Below are positions 9,295 through 16,604 of a stretch of DNA of 64,000 nucleotides, one piece after another. The notes under the pieces are model-generated. The model was not told the DNA's origin. It ran no database searches and saw only the letters and a list, made by a program, of their open reading frames with translations. The position numbers were made by a program, and so were the translations under genes. Position 1 is the stretch's first letter; every line of letters starts with the position of its first letter. Source of the stretch: Burkholderia sp. Bp9142. Its GTDB lineage: Bacteria > Pseudomonadota > Gammaproteobacteria > Burkholderiales > Burkholderiaceae. Location of the stretch: contig NZ_QTPP01000006.1 of the NCBI RefSeq assembly GCF_003853415.1, positions 62,001 to 126,000 on the forward strand, written 5' to 3'.

Positions 9295-10071
9295 TCAGCT
9301 CATCCAGTTGCCGCCGTCGACGTTCAGCGTCTGGGCGGTGATGTAATCGGCGTCGGCCGACGCGAGGAACAGCGCGGCGCCCGTCAGGTCGCCCGGCACG
9401 CCCATCCGGCCGAGCGGCACGGCTTCGCCGACGAGCCGCTTCTTCTCGCCGAGCGGGCGATGCTCGTAGCGCGCGAACAGCGCATCGACCTGCTCCCACA
9501 TCGGCGTGTCGACCACGCCCGGCGCGATGCCGTTCACGTTGATGCGGTGCGGCGCGAGCGCGAGCGCGGCCGACTGCGTGTAGCTGATCACCGCGGCCTT
9601 GGTCGCGCAGTAGTGCGAAACGAGCGCCTCGCCGCGACGCCCGGCCTGCGACGACATGTTGACGATCTTGCCGCCGCGGCCCTGCTCGACCATCCGCTGC
9701 GCAACCGCCTGCATCAGGAAGAACAGCCCTTTCACGTTGACCGCGAACAGCCGGTCGAACACGTCCCAGGATTCGTCGAGGATCGGGCGCATGTCGAACA
9801 GCGCCGCGTTGTTGAACAGGATGTCGATGCCGCCGAAGCGCTCGACGGCCGTCGCGACGACGCGCGCGATGTCGTCACGGCGCGTGACGTCCGCGGTGAC
9901 GGCCACCGCACGGCCGGGATGCGCCTCGATCAGCCGCGCGAGCGAACCGCCCGCCGGCTTCACGTCGACCAGCACGCAGCGCGCGCCCTCGTCCAGATAG
10001 CGTTGCGCGACCGCTTCGCCGATGCCGCTTGCCGCGCCCGTCAGGATCGCGACCTTGTCTTCCAGTCTCAC
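9295..10071 (-). CDS. smoS: Polyol (sorbitol/galactitol) dehydrogenase, short-chain family
   Basis: The 258-residue protein is a classical SDR. It has a T-G-A-A-S-G-I-G cofactor loop at residues 11-18, N-N-A-A-L-F, an active-site serine in N-M-S-S-Q-A, Y-C-A-T-K with the catalytic Tyr and Lys near residues 154-158, and the C-terminus V-D-G-G-N-W-M-S. The latter, together with S-Q-A-G-R-R-G-E-A-L-V, is typical of SmoS/PolS sorbitol dehydrogenases, which oxidise sorbitol to fructose, galactitol to tagatose and related polyols with NAD. It is the first gene of the minus-strand operon, so its upstream region holds the operon promoter. No mannitol dehydrogenase is present in the window. Confidence 0.92.
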   Translation of the reverse strand: MRLEDKVAILTGAASGIGEAVAQRYLDEGARCVLVDVKPAGGSLARLIEAHPGRAVAVTADVTRRDDIARVVATAVERFGGIDILFNNAALFDMRPILDESWDVFDRLFAVNVKGLFFLMQAVAQRMVEQGRGGKIVNMSSQAGRRGEALVSHYCATKAAVISYTQSAALALAPHRINVNGIAPGVVDTPMWEQVDALFARYEHRPLGEKKRLVGEAVPLGRMGVPGDLTGAALFLASADADYITAQTLNVDGGNWMS

Positions 10072-10130
10072 GGGTTGTCTCCGGTTCGTTCTGCTGCACG
10101 AAGGCCGCGAGGTGAGCGAACGCTCGCCGG

Positions 10131-10165
10131 CCGATCAATTGCTCTGTTGTTGATCGAATGATCGG
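10131..10165. promoter_or_regulatory. Candidate operator of the polyol operon
   Basis: CCGATCA at 10131-10137 and TGATCGG at 10159-10165 are perfect inverted repeats. A third related half-site, TGATCGA, lies at 10151-10157. The cluster is 60 to 94 bases upstream of the dehydrogenase start, a normal operator position. The binding protein is unknown. Confidence 0.4.
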
Positions 10166-10354
10166 ATACGCGATTCGCGCTGTCAAGGCGACACGGCGGC
10201 TTTCGATGATGCGCTGCGGCACGGCGACATCGGTTACGGACCCGCGCGCCAATCCCGATAAGGCGCCGCGCGCCGGGTGCGGCGCGGCTGACACGGCGAT
10301 GAAGGGGACGAAGCGTGTGCGCGGGGCGGAATTCGGGCTGCACGGCGGGAAGAT

Positions 10355-10370
10355 ACGTTATATCATCGCC
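10355..10370. promoter_or_regulatory. Weak candidate Zur box upstream of zur
   Basis: An AT-rich patch containing GTTATATCAT lies about 30-45 bases before the zur start in otherwise GC-rich DNA. It resembles half of the GTTATANNATAAC-type box bound by Zur, but the second arm is poor. Autoregulation would be expected for a zur-znuACB operon, so the site is noted with low confidence. Confidence 0.3.
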
Positions 10371-10399
10371 ATACTTCGTTTTATCGCCTGCTCCACGCC

Positions 10400-10861
10400 A
10401 TGGCCACCTCATCGCCCATCGACGCCCGGCTGTCCCGGGCCGACGCATTCGCCGCCGAGCACGGGCTCGCGTGGACGCCGCTGCGCCGCCAGGTCTACGA
10501 ACACGTGCTGGCCGCGCTGCGCCCGATCGGCGCGTACGACCTGCTCGCCGAGCTCGAGCCGCAGCGCGGCCGTGTGCCGCCCACGACCGTCTATCGCGCG
10601 CTGGATTTCCTCGTCGAGCACGGTTTCATCCACCGGATCGAATCGAAGAACGCGTTCTTCGCGTGCTGCGAGATCGGCGTGCCGCACGAAGGCCAGTTCC
10701 TGATCTGCGATGCGTGCGGCGAGACCGTCGAGATTCCGGGCAGCGACCTCGCGAAACAGTTGTCCGCGAGCGAGCCTGCGCACGGGTTCGAAGTCCACCA
10801 CCAGGTCGTCGAGCTGAACGGCCTGTGCGGGCACTGCAAGGGCAAGCCCGCGCAACGCTGA
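10400..10861 (+). CDS. zur: Zinc uptake regulator, Fur family
   Basis: A 153-residue Fur-family protein. The N-terminal winged helix includes T-P-L-R-R-Q-V-Y and P-T-T-V-Y-R-A-L-D-F-L. The C-terminal part has a structural-zinc pair of CxxC motifs, C-D-A-C near residue 103 and C-G-H-C near 145. It sits 48 bp ahead of znuA in the same direction, which identifies it as Zur rather than iron-sensing Fur. With zinc bound it should repress the zinc importer genes that follow and probably its own promoter. Confidence 0.92.
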   Translation: MATSSPIDARLSRADAFAAEHGLAWTPLRRQVYEHVLAALRPIGAYDLLAELEPQRGRVPPTTVYRALDFLVEHGFIHRIESKNAFFACCEIGVPHEGQFLICDACGETVEIPGSDLAKQLSASEPAHGFEVHHQVVELNGLCGHCKGKPAQR

Positions 10862-10909
10862 CGCCGCATCGCGCCGCGCACGGCGCCGCCCTTTCCAACG
10901 AGGAGTTTC

Positions 10910-11824
10910 ATGTCCATTGCCCTGAAGCGCGCGCCGCGGCGCGCCCTGCCGCTTGCCCGCCTGCTGGCCGCCGCGGTCGCCGTGCTGTCGATCGCGGCGC
11001 CCGCGTTCGCGCAGGCCGCGACCGTCAACGTCGTCGCCGCGGAGAATTTCTATGGTGACGTCGCATCGCAGATCGGCGGCCACCATGTCGCGGTCACCAG
11101 CATCCTCAGCAGTCCCGACCAGGATCCGCACCTGTTCGAAGCGAGCCCGAAGACCGCGCGCGCGCTGCAGCATGCGCAGGTCGTGATCTACAACGGCGCG
11201 GACTACGATCCGTGGATGGGCAAGCTGCTCGGCGCGTCGAAGCAGGCGAAGCGCGCGACGATCGTCGTCGCCGATCTGGTCGGCAGGAAGGCCGGCGACA
11301 ACCCGCACCTGTGGTACGACCCGGCGACCATGCCGGCCGCCGCGCGCGCGATCGCGGCCGAGCTCGGCCGCGCCGATCCGGCGAACAAGGCCGACTACGG
11401 CGCGAACCTGCAGAAGTTCGTCGCGTCGCTCAAGCCTGTCGACGACAAGATCGCCGCGCTGCGCGCGCGGTACAAGGGCGTGCCGGTGACGGCCACCGAG
11501 CCGGTGTTCGGCTACATGTCCGACGCGATCGGCCTCGACATGCGCAACCAGCGCTTCCAGCTCGCGACGATGAACGACACCGAAGCCAGCGCACAGGACG
11601 TCGCCGCGTTCGAGAACGACCTGCGCAAGCAGCAGGTGCGCGTGCTGATCTACAACAGCCAGGCCGAAGCGCCGATGACCAAGCGCCTGCTGAAGGTCGC
11701 GCGCGACGGCGGCGTGCCGAGCGTGAGCGTCACCGAGACGCAGCCGGCCGGCAAGACCTTCCAGCAATGGATGGCCGGCCAGCTCGACGCGCTCGCGGCC
11801 GCACTTTCCGCCAGCAAGAAATGA
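10910..11824 (+). CDS. znuA: Periplasmic zinc-binding protein of the ABC zinc importer
   Basis: The 304-residue protein has a signal peptide ending A-F-A-Q-A before A-T-V-N-V-V-A-A-E. It is a cluster A-I metal-binding protein: D-P-H-L-F near residue 72 and N-P-H-L-W-Y-D-P near 138 supply the conserved His ligands, with further ligands in the C-terminal lobe. It lacks the His-rich loop found in many ZnuA proteins; in this operon a His-rich segment sits on ZnuC instead. The start has GAGGAG eight bases upstream. The gene is followed after 13 bases by znuC. Confidence 0.92.
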   Translation: MSIALKRAPRRALPLARLLAAAVAVLSIAAPAFAQAATVNVVAAENFYGDVASQIGGHHVAVTSILSSPDQDPHLFEASPKTARALQHAQVVIYNGADYDPWMGKLLGASKQAKRATIVVADLVGRKAGDNPHLWYDPATMPAAARAIAAELGRADPANKADYGANLQKFVASLKPVDDKIAALRARYKGVPVTATEPVFGYMSDAIGLDMRNQRFQLATMNDTEASAQDVAAFENDLRKQQVRVLIYNSQAEAPMTKRLLKVARDGGVPSVSVTETQPAGKTFQQWMAGQLDALAAALSASKK

Positions 11825-11837
11825 CCCACGCAACGAA

Positions 11838-12728
11838 ATGACCGCCACTCCCCACGCACTCGCACTCGATCACGTCACGCTCGAACTGGGCGGCCGCACG
11901 ATCCTGCGCGACGTCAGCTTTTCGATCGAACCCGGCGAATTCGTCGGCGTGCTCGGGCCGAACGGGGCGGGCAAGACGACGCTGATGCGCGCGGTGCTCG
12001 GCCTCGTGCCCGTCACGGGCGGCACGCTGTCGGTCGGCGACGTGCCGGTCGTGCGCGGCAACGCGTCGATCGGCTACATGCCGCAGATCAGGAGCGGCCT
12101 CGCGAATCGGCGGATGCGCGGCTACGACTTCGTCGCGATGGCCGCCGACGGCCATCGCTGGGGGCTGCCGCACACGAACGCCGCGACGCGGCGCGACGTC
12201 GACCGCGTGCTCGACCTCGTCGGCGGCCCGACGCTCGCGCGCCGGCCGCTGTCGGAACTGTCGGGCGGCGAGCGGCAGCGCCTGCTGCTCGCGCAGTGCC
12301 TGCTCGGCAGCCCGAAGCTGCTGCTGCTCGACGAGCCGCTGATCAGCCTCGATCCGAACCACCAGCGCGGCGTCGTCGAACTCGTGCGCAACGTGCAGCG
12401 CGAGCTCGGCATCACCGTGCTGTTCTCCGCGCACGAGCTGAATCCGCTCCTGAACGCGCTCGACCGCGTGCTATATCTCGGCAACGGCGTCGCGGCGCTC
12501 GGCACCGTCGACGAGGTGATCACCAGGCCGGTGCTGTCGCGGCTCTACGGTTCGCCGATCGACGTGATGCGCGTGAACGGCAAGATCTTCGTGATGTCGG
12601 GCGACGTCGAAATCGAGAAGCACGATCACGAACACGAGGACGACGACGGCCACTCGCACGGCGGTGGCGGCGGCCATGGCCATCACCACCACGGACACGC
12701 TCATCCGGGGCATTCGCACGATGTTTGA
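11838..12728 (+). CDS. znuC: Zinc ABC transporter ATP-binding protein with a His-rich C-terminal tail
   Basis: A 296-residue ATPase. Walker A is G-P-N-G-A-G-K-T-T near residue 39, the signature is L-S-G-G-E near 140, and Walker B is L-L-L-L-D-E-P. The ATPase core ends near residue 255. The last 35 residues or so (coded by 12621-12725) contain 14 histidines mixed with Asp, Glu and Gly, including an H-G-H-H-H-H-G-H run. Such a tail on the cytoplasmic ATPase is unusual, and zinc buffering or sensing is a reasonable guess. The gene overlaps znuB by eight bases, so the tail-coding DNA also carries the znuB ribosome-binding region. Confidence 0.92.
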   Translation: MTATPHALALDHVTLELGGRTILRDVSFSIEPGEFVGVLGPNGAGKTTLMRAVLGLVPVTGGTLSVGDVPVVRGNASIGYMPQIRSGLANRRMRGYDFVAMAADGHRWGLPHTNAATRRDVDRVLDLVGGPTLARRPLSELSGGERQRLLLAQCLLGSPKLLLLDEPLISLDPNHQRGVVELVRNVQRELGITVLFSAHELNPLLNALDRVLYLGNGVAALGTVDEVITRPVLSRLYGSPIDVMRVNGKIFVMSGDVEIEKHDHEHEDDDGHSHGGGGGHGHHHHGHAHPGHSHDV

Positions 12729-13503
12729 ATACGACTTCATGATCAACGCGTTCGCCGCGTCGGGGATCGTCGCGGTGCTCGCGGGCATCGTCGGCTACTT
12801 CCTGGTGCTGCGCGGACAAACCTTCGCCGGCCACGCGCTGTCGCACGTCGGGTTCACCGGCGCGACCGGCGCGGTGCTGCTCGGCATCTCGCCGATCTGG
12901 GGGATGGTCGGCTTCACGCTCGCGGCCGGAATCGGGATGGGCGCGCTCGGCGAACGGCTCGCGGGCCGCGACGTCGCGATCGGCGTGATCCTGTCGGGCG
13001 CGCTCGGCTTCGGCCTGCTGTTCCTGCACTTCTACACGTCGTTCGCGACGCAGGTCACCGCGCTGCTGTTCGGCAACGTGCTCGCGGTCAGCCACGACAC
13101 GCTCGCGGTGCTGGCCGGCATCGGCGCGGTGAGCCTCGTCGCGCTCGCGCTGATCGCGCGGCCGCTGCTGTTCGCGTCGCTGCAGCCCGAACTGGCCGAA
13201 GCCAAGGGCGTATCGCTGCGCACGGTGTCGATGCTGTTCCTCGCCGTGTGCGCGCTCGCGGTGGCCGCGGCGACGCAGATCGTCGGCGTGCTGCTGGTGT
13301 TCACGCTGCTGGTCGGGCCGGCCGCGGCCGCACAGAACGTGTCGACGCGGCTGTCGACCGGCGTGCTGCTCGCCGCGCTGTTCGCGCTGTTCGAGGCATG
13401 GGTCGGGATCGCGCTCGCGTATCACACCGACTGGCCGACGAGCTTCTGGATCACCGCGCTGTCCGCGCTCGTATACAGCGCGAGCCTGCTGCGGCGCCAC
13501 TGA
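12721..13503 (+). CDS. znuB: Zinc ABC transporter permease
   Basis: A 260-residue ABC-3 family membrane protein with about eight hydrophobic helices and the conserved segment G-H-A-L-S-H-V-G-F near residue 37. The ATG at 12721 lies within the end of znuC (eight-base overlap) and gives the expected N-terminus M-F-E-Y-D-F-M. An upstream in-frame codon at 12664 would begin inside the znuC His-rich tail and is not likely. With ZnuA and ZnuC it forms the high-affinity zinc importer. A terminator follows at 13523. Confidence 0.92.
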   Translation: MFEYDFMINAFAASGIVAVLAGIVGYFLVLRGQTFAGHALSHVGFTGATGAVLLGISPIWGMVGFTLAAGIGMGALGERLAGRDVAIGVILSGALGFGLLFLHFYTSFATQVTALLFGNVLAVSHDTLAVLAGIGAVSLVALALIARPLLFASLQPELAEAKGVSLRTVSMLFLAVCALAVAAATQIVGVLLVFTLLVGPAAAAQNVSTRLSTGVLLAALFALFEAWVGIALAYHTDWPTSFWITALSALVYSASLLRRH

Positions 13504-13522
13504 TCGTCGAGCGACGACAATG

Positions 13523-13563
13523 AAAACGCCAGCATGCCCGATGAAAGGCAGCCGGCGTTTTTT
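13523..13563. terminator. Bidirectional terminator between znuB and fghA
   Basis: AAAACGCCAGC at 13523-13533 pairs with GCCGGCGTTTT further right (one mismatch in 11), followed by a T run on the plus strand. The A run on the left gives a T run on the minus strand. It serves the convergent ends of znuB and the formylglutathione hydrolase gene. Confidence 0.75.
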
Positions 13564-13623
13564 CATGCTTCATGCGCGCGCGACCTGCGGCGCGCGGCGC
13601 GGATTACAGGCTTCGTGCGCCGG

Positions 13624-14472
13624 TCACCGTGCCAGCACCCGCGCATGATGCGCGATGTGATCGGCGATGAACGTCGAGATGAAGTAGTAACCGTGGTCGT
13701 AACCTTCATGCCGGCGCAGCGTCAGCGGCTGGCCGGCCTGCGCGCACGCGGCTTCGAACACGTCCGGGTTCAGCTGGTTCGCGAGAAACTGGTCGGCAAG
13801 GCCCTGGTCGACGAGGATGCCGTCCGCGAACTTCGGCGCATCCGCGCGCGCGACGAGTTCGCTCGCGTCGTGCTGCTTCCACGCTTCGCGAGCGTCGCCC
13901 AGGTAGCCCGAGAACGCCTTCTCGCCCCACGGGCAGCGCGTCGGCGCGGCGATCGGCGCGAACGCCGACACCGACCGGTACAGGTCGGGATGACGCAGCG
14001 CGAGCGTCAGCGCGCCGTGCCCGCCCATCGAGTGGCCGAAGATCCCGAGCCGCGCACCGTCGATCGGCAGTTCGGCCGTGACGAGATCACGCAGTTCGCC
14101 CGTCACGTACGACTCCATCCGGTAATGCGTCGACCACGGCGCTTGCGTCGCGTCGACATAGAAGCCCGCGCCGACGCCGAAATCCCACGCATCGGCCTCG
14201 CCCGCCACGCCCGCGCCGCGCGGGCTCGTATCGGGCATCACGAGTGCGACGCCGTGCTGCGCCGCATACTGCTGCGCGCCGCCCTTGATCGCGAACGTCT
14301 CCTCGGTGCACGTGAGCCCCGCGAGATAGAACAGCGCCGGCACGCGACCGTGCGCCGCCTGCGGCGGCAGGTACACCGAGAACTTCATCGGCAGGCCGAT
14401 CGCCTTCGAATCGTGGCGATAGAAGCGTTGCTCGCCACCGTGGCAAGCATGCGAAGAAACGAGTTCGAGCAT
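13624..14472 (-). CDS. fghA: S-formylglutathione hydrolase
   Basis: A 282-residue esterase D family protein. It hydrolyses S-formylglutathione to formate and glutathione, the last step of glutathione-dependent formaldehyde detoxification. The nucleophile serine is in G-H-S-M-G-G near residue 150, and the His is in H-E-G-Y-D-H near residue 259. The conserved opening F-Y-R-H-D-S-K is also present. The start at 14472 has GGAAGGG nearby. Its usual partner frmA (the class III alcohol dehydrogenase) should lie just upstream, but only its last 32 codons remain (14488-14586). The enzyme may depend on a dehydrogenase encoded elsewhere. Confidence 0.93.
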   Translation of the reverse strand: MLELVSSHACHGGEQRFYRHDSKAIGLPMKFSVYLPPQAAHGRVPALFYLAGLTCTEETFAIKGGAQQYAAQHGVALVMPDTSPRGAGVAGEADAWDFGVGAGFYVDATQAPWSTHYRMESYVTGELRDLVTAELPIDGARLGIFGHSMGGHGALTLALRHPDLYRSVSAFAPIAAPTRCPWGEKAFSGYLGDAREAWKQHDASELVARADAPKFADGILVDQGLADQFLANQLNPDVFEAACAQAGQPLTLRRHEGYDHGYYFISTFIADHIAHHARVLAR

Positions 14473-14487
14473 GGGGTTCCCTTCCGT

Positions 14488-14586
14488 TCAATACAGCACG
14501 ATCGGGCGAATCGATTCGCCCGTCTTCATCGGTTCGACGCCGTCGTCGAGCATCTCGAGCGGCAGCGCGTGCGTGATCAGGTCAAG
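14488..14586 (-). pseudogene. C-terminal remnant of S-(hydroxymethyl)glutathione dehydrogenase (frmA/adhC)
   Basis: Read on the minus strand, this 33-codon stretch ends in a stop and contains D-L-I-T-H-A-L-P-L-E followed by K-T-G-E-S-I-R-P-I-V-L-Y. This is the standard C-terminal end of class III alcohol dehydrogenases (D-L-I-T-H-x-L-P-L-E, then G-E-S-I-R-x-V-x-x). The stop lies 15 bases before the fghA start, the usual frmA-fghA spacing. Upstream of 14586 the frame no longer resembles a dehydrogenase, and about 130 bp later the xylulokinase stop appears. The rest of the gene is missing, most simply by deletion. Confidence 0.72.
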
Positions 14587-14719
14587 CCGTGCCGCGCGAC
14601 ACGGCGAAACCGTATCGCGCCCGGCATGATCCCCGATCCCGCCGACCATCGCGTGCGGGAAACAGTCGCCGGCTTGCCGCGAGACGTCACCGCCGTCGCG
14701 ACAGGACAAGTGTCCGAGT

Positions 14720-16156
14720 TTAAACGCCGCTCGCGAACCACGCATCCGTTCGCGCATACAGATCGATGAAACGCGCATGGCGTGCGGCCAGCGCGCGATC
14801 GTCGCGCGGCGCGGCGACCGGCGATGCAGCCGGCGCCAGCGTGCGCAGCGCGTCGTCGCGCCAGTGCCCGAGCGCGACGCCCGCGAGCAGCGCGGCGCCG
14901 CGGGTCGCGGCGTTCGGGCAATCGACCGCGTCGAGCGACGCGCCGAGCGCATCCGCGAGCAACTGGCGCCAGCGCGGATCGACCGAGCCGCCGCCGGCAA
15001 GGCGCAGCGTCGTCACCGGATCGGCCCGGTTCGCATCGCGGATCGCATCGAGCCCCGCGCGCAACGCAAACGCGACGCCTTCGAATGCGGCGCGCATCAT
15101 CGCGCCGCGCGGGTCGCCGAGCCCGAGACCGAGCCAGCCGCCGCGCGCATCCGGATTCATCCACGGCGAACGCTCGCCCGTCAGGTACGGCAGGAAGCAG
15201 AGCCGCTCCGACGCCGGCTGCGCGAACGCGTCGTCGTACGCATCGGGCCAGCCCGGGTAGCCGAGCCAGCCGCGCACGGCTTCGAGCGCGAGCCCGACGT
15301 TCTGCATCGCGGCCATCGTGTAATAGCCGCCGCCGGCCGCCGTGCGATAGCGATGCAGTCCGCGCCGGGCGGGCGGCAACGCATCCGCGAGCACGACGAT
15401 CTGGCCGCCGCTGCCGGTGGTCAGCAGCGCGTCGCCGGCCGCGACGAGTCCGCTGCCGAGCGCCGCACACGCGGTATCGGCCGCCCCCGTCGCCAGCGGC
15501 ACGCCGGCCGGCAGCCCCAGTGCCGCCGCGGCCTTCGCAGCGAGCACGCCGCAATGCGCGCCCGACGCCCGCACCGGTGCGAACCGGTCGGCCGGCAGAC
15601 CCAGCGAGTCGATCCGCGCCGTATCCCATGCGCCGTCCGGCGTCGCGAGCGCGGTCGCGCACGCGTCGCTCGGATCGGCCGCGACCTCGCCGCCCAGCGC
15701 GATGCGCAGCCAGTCCTTCGGCTGCACGGCCCAGCGTGCGGCCGGCAGTGCCCGCGGTTCGTGGGCGGCCAGCCAGCGCAACAGCGGGCCCGCCATGCCG
15801 GGCGCGACGGGATTCGGCGCGCCGGGCCAATCGGCCGCGTCCGCTTCGCGCACCGCGCGCGTATCGGGCCACAACAGCGCGGGGCGTACCGGCTGCCCGG
15901 CCGCATCGATCAGCACGACGCCATGCATCTGGCCGGAGAAGCCGATCGCGGCGACCTGTTCGCGCTCGCCGGCCGGCAGCCGCGCGGCGGCGCGCACGAG
16001 CGCCTGCCACCACGCGTCGGGCGCGATTTCGGCCCAGCCGGGCTGCGGCGACGACAGCGCATAAGGTTCGCTCGCCACCGCGCGCTCGATGCCATCGGCG
16101 TCGAGCGTGACGAGTTTGACGGAGCCGGTACCGAGGTCGATTCCGAGCAGGCGCAT
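14720..16156 (-). CDS. xylB: Xylulokinase, FGGY family
   Basis: The 478-residue protein has the FGGY kinase plan. The first domain starts M-R-L-L-G-I-D-L-G-T-G-S-V-K with the phosphate-binding loop. It includes I-G-F-S-G-Q-M-H-G-V, typical of xylulokinases, and L-W-P-D-T-R. The second domain has T-T-G-S-G-G and L-A-G-G-G-S. It phosphorylates D-xylulose to xylulose-5-phosphate, as needed after D-xylose isomerisation or D-arabitol oxidation. The ATG at 16156 gives the family N-terminus; an upstream in-frame start at 16330 would add an unlikely extension. No xylose isomerase or arabitol dehydrogenase is adjacent. It could serve the polyol operon at 1764-10071 if that handles arabitol. Confidence 0.9.
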   Translation of the reverse strand: MRLLGIDLGTGSVKLVTLDADGIERAVASEPYALSSPQPGWAEIAPDAWWQALVRAAARLPAGEREQVAAIGFSGQMHGVVLIDAAGQPVRPALLWPDTRAVREADAADWPGAPNPVAPGMAGPLLRWLAAHEPRALPAARWAVQPKDWLRIALGGEVAADPSDACATALATPDGAWDTARIDSLGLPADRFAPVRASGAHCGVLAAKAAAALGLPAGVPLATGAADTACAALGSGLVAAGDALLTTGSGGQIVVLADALPPARRGLHRYRTAAGGGYYTMAAMQNVGLALEAVRGWLGYPGWPDAYDDAFAQPASERLCFLPYLTGERSPWMNPDARGGWLGLGLGDPRGAMMRAAFEGVAFALRAGLDAIRDANRADPVTTLRLAGGGSVDPRWRQLLADALGASLDAVDCPNAATRGAALLAGVALGHWRDDALRTLAPAASPVAAPRDDRALAARHARFIDLYARTDAWFASGV

Positions 16157-16604
16157 GACGGGATGGTGTATCGAGTGAACGGATATCGATGATAGCGGGA
16201 TCGCGACACGCGCCCCGATTTGCGCGGCGCTTTTGGCAGCGCGGCGACGCGAAAACACGGCCGTGCACGACCGGTTTCGCCGGGCTGCACCTTGCCCGCC
16301 AAAACAGCCGCTCGCGGGTAAACCCGGCACGATTTTTCGCCGGTCGTTTTTGCCACTATGCCGCGGTCGCGATACACACCATAAAGCGACCGATATTTGA
16401 CACGGGGCCCCGCGCTATTTTGGAGGGCTATAAAACCGGGGAACCTCACTCCAGCGGCAGTTTCCCGATGATCGACACCCTGCTCCATGCCGAAATGGCA
16501 TATCGAACCAGCAAAGAACGGAATAGAACCCAGCGCTCTTGTTGCGTGGATTCATTCCGCATAACTTCGTATCACCCCGAAAACAAGATCATGGAGTGAG
16601 ACAG
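16157..16604. other. Long divergent intergenic region between xylB and the purine permease
   Basis: No convincing gene was found in this 448-bp gap; an open frame at 16189-16599 has no recognisable features. CGGTCGC at 16364-16370 and GCGACCG at 16386-16392 form a seven-base inverted repeat with a 15-base spacer and could be an operator or hairpin. The stretch 16365-16600 is less GC-rich and probably holds the permease promoter and a long leader. I saw no match to a known purine riboswitch core. Confidence 0.5.

Larger units (their letters stand above)
10072..10399. other. Divergent intergenic region between the polyol operon and zur
   Basis: This 328-bp gap must hold the polyol-operon promoter (minus strand) and the zur promoter (plus strand). 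No gene was found. A dyad at 10131-10165 and an AT-rich patch at 10355-10370 are described separately. No polyol regulator gene sits next to the operon, so its regulator is probably encoded elsewhere. Confidence 0.7.

Noticed and set aside
10355..10370. A full Zur box upstream of zur as a firm finding
   Set aside because: Only one arm resembles the consensus and symmetry is poor, so it is kept only as a low-confidence site.
16189..16599. A 136-codon frame before the purine permease
   Set aside because: It lacks a ribosome-binding site, recognisable motifs and normal codon pattern; the area is more likely promoter and leader.
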